From DATFPK01 sp035264885 (GTDB taxonomy: Bacteria; Actinomycetota; Thermoleophilia; Solirubrobacterales; 70-9), in the NCBI GenBank assembly GCA_035264885.1, contig DATFPK010000026.1, positions 1 through 29,757 on the forward strand: a stretch of 29,757 nt of DNA, read 5' to 3'. Each line of letters opens with the position of its first letter. Position 1 is the stretch's first letter. Both the position numbers and the translations under genes were made by a program. Under the pieces are notes generated by a model, which was not told the origin of the DNA, ran no database searches, and saw only the letters and a list, made by a program, of their open reading frames with translations. Of the stretch, positions 25,068-29,757 are shown one piece after another.

Positions 25068-27683
25068 CTAGCCGGGTGGGACAGCGCCGCCTGTGCCGCC
25101 GCTGGTCGCCGGGGCAACCGGGGCGGGCGCGGGAGCTGGAGCCGGCGTGGGGGCGGGGGGCGGGGCGGGCGCGGGTGCCGGTGAGGGAGCTGGGGCGGCG
25201 GACGCCGACTCGACCGGGGCCGGCGCGGGGGAGGTGGCGGCGGGAGCGGGGGCGGGCGCCGACTCGACGGGGACGTAGGTGTCGCTCGAGGAGGCGGCCG
25301 CGGTCTCGCTGCTGCTGTCCTCGGAGTCCTCCTCGTCGGCGGCCTCTTCCGCCTCCCGAATGTCGCGGAGCTCGCTCCAGGCGCCGATGATCCGGGCCCA
25401 GATCAGCGCAGGGTAGGTCCCGCCGGCGACCGGGGTGCCCCCGTACTCGGTGGTCATCGGGGTGACCGAGTCGGGGTAGCCGACCCAGACGCAGGCGGTG
25501 ACGTCCTCGACGCCGCCGCAGAACCAGGCGTCACCGAAGTTCTCGGTCGTGCCGGTCTTGCCCCAGGCGTAGCCGCCGTACTGGGCGTTCGTGCCGGTGC
25601 CCTCGAGCACCACGCTCTCGAGCATGCTCTTCGCCGTGACCGCCGCGTCCGGGTCGATCACGGTGTCGCGGTCGACGACGTTCTCCTTGACGTTGCCGTC
25701 GCTGTCCTCGATCTTCGTGAACCCGATCGGCCCGAAGTCGTTGGGATAGCCCGGGTGGAAGGTGCCGGTCGTCCGCCGCCCCTCGTTGTTCAGGTTGGCG
25801 AAGGCGTAGGCCCACTCGAGGGGCGTAACCCCCCTCTCGAGGCCGCCCAGCACCATCGCGGGGTTGGTCGACAGGTGAGTCTTGACCCCGAGCGTATGCG
25901 CCGTCCTGGCGATCGCGCGGGTTCCGCCCTTGATCGTCTCGAGCCCGAGCTGCGCGTAGACCGAGTTGTCGGAATTCGTCGTCGCCGAGTAGAGGTCGGC
26001 GACGCCGGCGTAGCTGTCCTCGAAGTTGGCGACCGGGAACTTCTCCTTGCCCTTCTCGCCGAAGGAGAAGACCTGCGGAGCGGACTCATAGGTCGTGCTG
26101 GGGGAGATCCCCTGCTGGAGCGCCGTGAGCAGGATGAAGGGCTTGATCGAGGAGCCGGGCTGGCGGTGGCCCTGAGTGGCCAGGTTGAATGAGGACTCTT
26201 CGTAGTCGGGGCCCCCCACCATCGCCTTGACGCCGCCGGTCTCGTTGTCGATCACGACGACCGCGGCGGTCGGACCGATGCCGCCGAGGTAGCTGTACAC
26301 GGCGTCCTCGGCCGCCTGCTGGAGTTCGAGGTCGAGCGTCGTCGTCACCTTGAGGCCGCCGAAGAAGGCGTAGCCGGGGCTCTGGCCCTGCGCCTTGAAG
26401 TAGTCGACGAGCTGCTGGCGCATCCAGGAGGTGAAGAACGGCGCCTTCGAGTCGAGCTTCGGCGGGGAGATGTCGGACTCCGCCGGGATCGCCTTGGCGA
26501 CCGAGTCGCGATAGGTGGGCTCGTCGATGTAGTCCTGGTCGAGCATCTTCTCGAGCACGAGGTCGCGGCGGGCCTTGGAGTCGTTGGGGTTCGCCTCCGG
26601 GTCGTAGGCCGCGGGTGACTGGATCACGCCGGCCAGCAGCGCCGCCTCGTGCGGCTCGAGGACCGAGGCGCAGGGATTCGTCTCGGTGCCGCAGCCGGGA
26701 TGGGCCTTGGCGAAGTAGGTGCGGGCGGCGGCCTCGATGCCGTAGGCCCCCTGACCGAAGTACACGGTGTTGAGGTAGTTGACGAGGATCTCGTCCTTCG
26801 TCCACTTGCGCTCGAGGTGGTAGGCGAGCGCGGCCTCGCGGAGCTTCTGGAAGACGGTGCGGTTGCTCTGGGCCTCAAGAGCCTCCTTGACGAACTGCTG
26901 CGTGATCGTCGAGGCGCCCTGCTTGGCGCTCAGCGACAGGACGTCCTGGACGAGCGCCCGGCCGATCCCCTCGAAGTCGACGCCGCGGTGCTCGTAGAAG
27001 CGCGAGTCCTCGATCGAGACGACGGCGTTCTTGACGTACGGGGAGATCTCCCCGGAGTCGAGCAGGATCCGGTTCTCGTTGCTGGTCAGGGTGCCGATGC
27101 GCTCACCGGTCGCGTCGACGACGACCGTGTTCTCGTTGGCGCGGAATGCGGCGAAGTTCTCGAGGGCCGGCAGGTCCTGAGCGACCGCCATCATCATCCC
27201 GAAGACCGTTGAGACGATCGCCAGGACGCCGAGGCCGAGCAGGACGAAGAGGATCCGCAGCTTCTTGAGCCGGGGCCGGGTGCGCGCCGGGGGCACCACC
27301 GGGGGCGGCGGCGGCGGCGGCAGGGCGCCACCGGGGGGCAGGCCGTTGCCGTCGCCCGGCTTTGACGTCCCCCGGCGTGCCGGGACCTCGCGCTCGACCC
27401 GGCGGGTCCGCCGGTCGCGGAGGGCGGCCGGGGAGCCGTCCGCGGCGGCCCCGTCGGCGGCAATACCCGCGCCGTTGCCGCTATCGGCGGCGCCGGCCGC
27501 CGCCGCGTTGCCGTCGCCGTCGCCGTCGGCTGCGGCGAAGTCCGGCTCGCCGGTCCCCGGGAAGCTCACGTCCGGGCGGGGAAAGGCGCCATCCGACCGC
27601 GACCATGCCTCGTCCCGGTCGTCGGCCCGAGCTTCCTGCCCGGCGTCCCCCTCACGGGGCTGCTCTTTGCGTCGTGCGGCCAT
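25068..27683 (-). CDS. Class A penicillin-binding protein (bifunctional transglycosylase/transpeptidase)
   Basis: It polymerises and cross-links peptidoglycan. Counting from ATG 27683 (871 residues): residues 1-142 are a polar, Asp/Gly/Ala-rich cytoplasmic region ending in a PPPPPPP run and RPRLKK; 143-168 is the membrane anchor. A GT51 domain follows at about 185-370 (SIEDSRFYEHRGVD with catalytic Glu225; KQGASTITQQ), then a transpeptidase at about 440-780 with SSIK (Ser511), SDN and WGKTGT (Lys709). From about 785 the tail is acidic, then a long Pro-Ala repeat. All catalytic motifs are intact. A GTG at 27773 in the same frame adds 30 residues and lies 12 nt from a TAGACT box, so the true start is uncertain. 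Confidence 0.9.
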   Translation of the reverse strand: MAARRKEQPREGDAGQEARADDRDEAWSRSDGAFPRPDVSFPGTGEPDFAAADGDGDGNAAAAGAADSGNGAGIAADGAAADGSPAALRDRRTRRVEREVPARRGTSKPGDGNGLPPGGALPPPPPPPVVPPARTRPRLKKLRILFVLLGLGVLAIVSTVFGMMMAVAQDLPALENFAAFRANENTVVVDATGERIGTLTSNENRILLDSGEISPYVKNAVVSIEDSRFYEHRGVDFEGIGRALVQDVLSLSAKQGASTITQQFVKEALEAQSNRTVFQKLREAALAYHLERKWTKDEILVNYLNTVYFGQGAYGIEAAARTYFAKAHPGCGTETNPCASVLEPHEAALLAGVIQSPAAYDPEANPNDSKARRDLVLEKMLDQDYIDEPTYRDSVAKAIPAESDISPPKLDSKAPFFTSWMRQQLVDYFKAQGQSPGYAFFGGLKVTTTLDLELQQAAEDAVYSYLGGIGPTAAVVVIDNETGGVKAMVGGPDYEESSFNLATQGHRQPGSSIKPFILLTALQQGISPSTTYESAPQVFSFGEKGKEKFPVANFEDSYAGVADLYSATTNSDNSVYAQLGLETIKGGTRAIARTAHTLGVKTHLSTNPAMVLGGLERGVTPLEWAYAFANLNNEGRRTTGTFHPGYPNDFGPIGFTKIEDSDGNVKENVVDRDTVIDPDAAVTAKSMLESVVLEGTGTNAQYGGYAWGKTGTTENFGDAWFCGGVEDVTACVWVGYPDSVTPMTTEYGGTPVAGGTYPALIWARIIGAWSELRDIREAEEAADEEDSEDSSSETAAASSSDTYVPVESAPAPAPAATSPAPAPVESASAAPAPSPAPAPAPPPAPTPAPAPAPAPVAPATSGGTGGAVPPG

Positions 27684-27785
27684 CAGGTCGCTTCGGCTGT
27701 GCCCGGGAGCCCCAGCGGGTGCCGCCGAATCGTTCGGCTGGGGCGCCCTGCCAAGAGGCCCCGCAGTGCCCACGAGCCGAGGGCG

Positions 27786-27795
27786 AGTCTAGCAT
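27786..27795. promoter_or_regulatory. Overlapping divergent -10 boxes for tyrS and the PBP gene
   Basis: On the plus strand TAGCAT (27790-27795) lies 8 nt before the tyrS ATG. On the minus strand TAGACT (complement of 27786-27791) lies 12 nt before the GTG at 27773. The two hexamers share two base pairs, so RNA polymerase could melt the same site in either direction but not both at once. Confidence 0.45.
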
Positions 27796-27803
27796 TGGCC
27801 CCG

Positions 27804-28997
27804 ATGGCGAAATCGCAGGGGGAGCCGAGTCGGGAAGCCCGTGATCAGGCTGCGCGTCTGGCCCGCCGCGCGGTCGACGTTCTGCCGGCGGGCCGGCTCG
27901 CCGAGCAGCTCAGCGAGGGCCGGCCGCTGCGGGTCAAGTTCGGCATCGACCCCACGGCGCCGGACATCCACCTCGGCCACACCGTGGCCCTCGGCAAGCT
28001 GCGCGAGTTCCAGGACGAGGGGCACACCGTCGTCCTGATCATCGGTGACTTCACCGCGCGGGTCGGAGACCCCAGCGGGCGGTCTGCGCAGCGGCCCGTG
28101 CTCGGGGCCGAAGAGATCGACGCCAACGCCCGCACGTTCCAGGAGCAGGCCTTCAAGGTGCTCGACCCCGAGCGGACCGAGGTCCGGTTCAACAGCGAGT
28201 GGCTGCGAATGGAGGCTGGGGAGTTGTTCGGCCTGATGGCACGGGCGACCGTCGCCCGGCTGCTCGAGCGCGACGACTTCCAGAAGCGCTTGCGCGACCA
28301 GGCGCCGATCGCGCTCCTCGAGCTGCTCTATCCGCTGCTCCAGGGCTACGACTCGGCGGCGATCGACGCCGACGTCGAGGTGGGGGGGACCGAGCAGAAG
28401 TTCAACCTCCTGGTCGGGCGCGACATCCAGTCGGCCCTGGGGAAGGAGCCGCAGTCGATCCTGACGATGCCGATCCTGACCGGGATCGACGGCAGCCGGC
28501 GGATGAGCAAGTCGCTCGACAACTACATCGGGGTGACGGACCCACCCCAGGAGATGTTCGGGAAGGTCATGCGCATCCCCGACGAGCTGATGCCCGCCTA
28601 CTTCGACCTGGTCCTGCGCCGGACGGTGCCGGATGGCGTCCCGCCCAACGAGGCGAAGCGGGCGCTGGCCCGGGACATCGTCGGGCGGTTCCACGGCAAC
28701 GAGGCGGCCGTCGGCGCCGAGGAGCACTTCGACCGCCTCTTCGTGCGCCACGAGGCCCCCGAGAAGCTCGAGGAGCTGACGGTGGCGCCGAACGGCGACG
28801 TCCACCTGCCCGCGGTGCTGGCCGAGGGCTTCGGCCTGAGCCGCAGCGAGGCCCGTCGCCTGCTCGACCAGGGGGGAGTACGCCTGGACGGGGAGGTCGT
28901 CCCCGGCGAGCCGCTGGACGTCGACCCGGCCACCCTCGACGGCCGGGTGCTGCAGGTCGGCAGGCGCCGCCACAGGCGCGTCCGCGTCGCGGGCTGA
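27804..28997 (+). CDS. tyrS: Tyrosyl-tRNA synthetase (TyrS)
   Basis: A class I synthetase charging tRNA-Tyr. The 397 residues match the TyrZ-like branch. KFGIDPTAPDIHLGHT contains the HIGH-type motif (HLGH, 56-59). GYDSAAIDADVEVGGTEQKFN is the tyrosine-binding region. The KMSKS motif appears as RMSKS (about 232-236), a conservative change. An S4 RNA-binding domain (about 335-397; LSRSEARRLLDQGGV) closes the protein. ATG 27804 follows a -10-like TAGCAT with no Shine-Dalgarno. No T-box leader is present. The rRNA operon promoter begins about 50 nt after its stop. Confidence 0.95.
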   Translation: MAKSQGEPSREARDQAARLARRAVDVLPAGRLAEQLSEGRPLRVKFGIDPTAPDIHLGHTVALGKLREFQDEGHTVVLIIGDFTARVGDPSGRSAQRPVLGAEEIDANARTFQEQAFKVLDPERTEVRFNSEWLRMEAGELFGLMARATVARLLERDDFQKRLRDQAPIALLELLYPLLQGYDSAAIDADVEVGGTEQKFNLLVGRDIQSALGKEPQSILTMPILTGIDGSRRMSKSLDNYIGVTDPPQEMFGKVMRIPDELMPAYFDLVLRRTVPDGVPPNEAKRALARDIVGRFHGNEAAVGAEEHFDRLFVRHEAPEKLEELTVAPNGDVHLPAVLAEGFGLSRSEARRLLDQGGVRLDGEVVPGEPLDVDPATLDGRVLQVGRRRHRRVRVAG

Positions 28998-29041
28998 GCC
29001 ACGCTATCCTCCCGCGCCGGCGGGCGGGTCCCAAGGGGCCG

Positions 29042-29068
29042 CGCCATTGAGAGGTGCTCTCGATGGCG
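29042..29068 (+). repeat. 27-bp imperfect palindrome over the rRNA promoter
   Basis: The left arm CGCCATTGAGAG (29042-29053) and right arm CTCTCGATGGCG (29057-29068) are inverted repeats with one mismatch around GTG. The palindrome covers the -35 hexamer and nearly the whole spacer, ending 1 nt before the -10. It lies upstream of the expected transcription start, so it is a DNA element, probably a dimeric regulator site, rather than an RNA hairpin. Confidence 0.6.
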
Positions 29069-29075
29069 TTATACT
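29047..29075 (+). promoter_or_regulatory. rRNA operon promoter
   Basis: TTGAGA (29047-29052) and TATACT (29070-29075) are separated by exactly 17 nt and match the housekeeping consensus at 5 of 6 positions each. It is the strongest classical promoter in the window. The start should fall near 29082, giving a leader of about 300 nt before 16S rRNA. Confidence 0.75.
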
Positions 29076-29081
29076 CGTCGG

Positions 29082-29379
29082 TCCCTTCGGGCAGGCCTCG
29101 TGCCTGTCCGGCGCATGCAGGCGGCGAGACCCGCCGCCGCGGGCGTGGCGGTCTTTGAAAACTGAGCAGCGTGCATCTCCGCGGGTCGTGAGATCTGCGG
29201 AATGTCAGAGCCCGATCCGCCGGCTCGTCAGCGTGCCGGCGGAACATCAACCCGTCATGCCGGTCGTCGAGGATGTGTACGCGACGGCCTTTCCGCATGA
29301 CAACTCTCTGAGACAGAGGAACCGGCCTTCGGGCCGGCAGTCGCACCCTCGGGTGCGGCGTTGAAACCTCGAGTCACTT
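29082..29379 (+). other. Transcribed rRNA leader with stable hairpins
   Basis: No protein gene is seen here. Four clear hairpins are present: 29088-29096 with 29102-29110 (9 bp including one G-U, just after the start); 29216-29224 with 29235-29243 (perfect 9 bp); 29322-29327 with 29332-29337 (6 bp closed by a C(UUCG)G tetraloop); and 29342-29347 with 29352-29357 (6 bp, CUCG loop). The last two sit just before the mature 16S 5' end and probably guide folding or processing. The partner of the long RNase III stem would lie beyond the window. Confidence 0.6.
29151..29163 (+). promoter_or_regulatory. boxA-like antitermination element
   Basis: GTCTTTGAAAACT resembles the boxA core of actinobacterial rRNA leaders (CTTTGA-AACT type). 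In that context it recruits the Nus factors to keep RNA polymerase from terminating in untranslated rRNA. Confidence 0.5.

Positions 29380-29757
<378 letters not shown>

Noticed and set aside
25080..25270. GC-rich tandem repeats resembling a CRISPR or satellite array
   Set aside because: They encode the Pro-Ala tail of the PBP; the units are degenerate and there are no spacers.
29011..29024. CCCGC-GCCG-GCGGG hairpin after tyrS as its terminator
   Set aside because: The stem is short with no U-tract, so tyrS termination before the rRNA promoter cannot be claimed.

Overview
The window is about 29.8 kb of GC-rich bacterial chromosome. It is densely coding, with GTG/TTG starts, 4-bp stop/start overlaps and TAnnnT -10 boxes 6-10 nt before many start codons. 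The partial 16S rRNA at the right edge, the gene content (LeuA with a Leu-rich leader, class I IlvC, CimA, actinobacterial-type SerC, DUF4389, argH-mpg-tyrS) and surface proteins with an Ig-like 'TPA..W.V' tail point to Actinomycetota, probably a Thermoleophilia (Solirubrobacterales/Gaiellales) relative. The class-level placement is inference.

Layout. (1) 1-1756: 3' part of a secreted modular surface protein. (2) 1792-4157: menE, then ilvC. (3) 4166-5280, minus strand: a two-gene unit of a duplicated DUF4389 membrane protein and a small cupin. (4) 5344-8069: serC-serA. (5) 8136-9733: a quinone-oxidoreductase-like MDR enzyme and a small secreted RTX-repeat protein. (6) 9761-11487: leuA behind a Leu-rich leader peptide whose Leu codons are complementary to the leuA Shine-Dalgarno. 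(7) 11504-12253: an SDR. (8) 12285-17749: XRE-cupin regulator, leuC, leuD, a trans-aconitate-methyltransferase-like gene, leuB and ilvE. (9) 17820-22040: cimA, a DegT-family aminotransferase and an MmsA-like aldehyde dehydrogenase. (10) 22048-23025, minus: an extended SDR. (11) 23082-25060: argH and mpg. (12) 25068-27683, minus: a bifunctional class A PBP. (13) 27804-28997: tyrS. (14) 28998-29757: rRNA promoter, leader and the 5' part of 16S rRNA.

Function. The core is a branched-chain amino acid supercluster. CimA makes citramalate and LeuA makes isopropylmalate. LeuCD and LeuB process both, IlvC serves the valine/isoleucine branch and IlvE performs the final transamination. Acetohydroxyacid synthase and dihydroxyacid dehydratase are not in the window. 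SerC/SerA supply serine.

The most interesting non-coding signals are: the leuA leader, which looks like a translational attenuator; a perfect 10-bp hairpin with a possible pseudoknot at the leuC Shine-Dalgarno; overlapping opposed -10 boxes between tyrS and the PBP gene; and a 27-bp imperfect palindrome over the -35/spacer of the rRNA promoter. The most interesting coding anomaly is the methyltransferase embedded between leuD and leuB. No CRISPR array, insertion sequence, tRNA or phage gene was seen.
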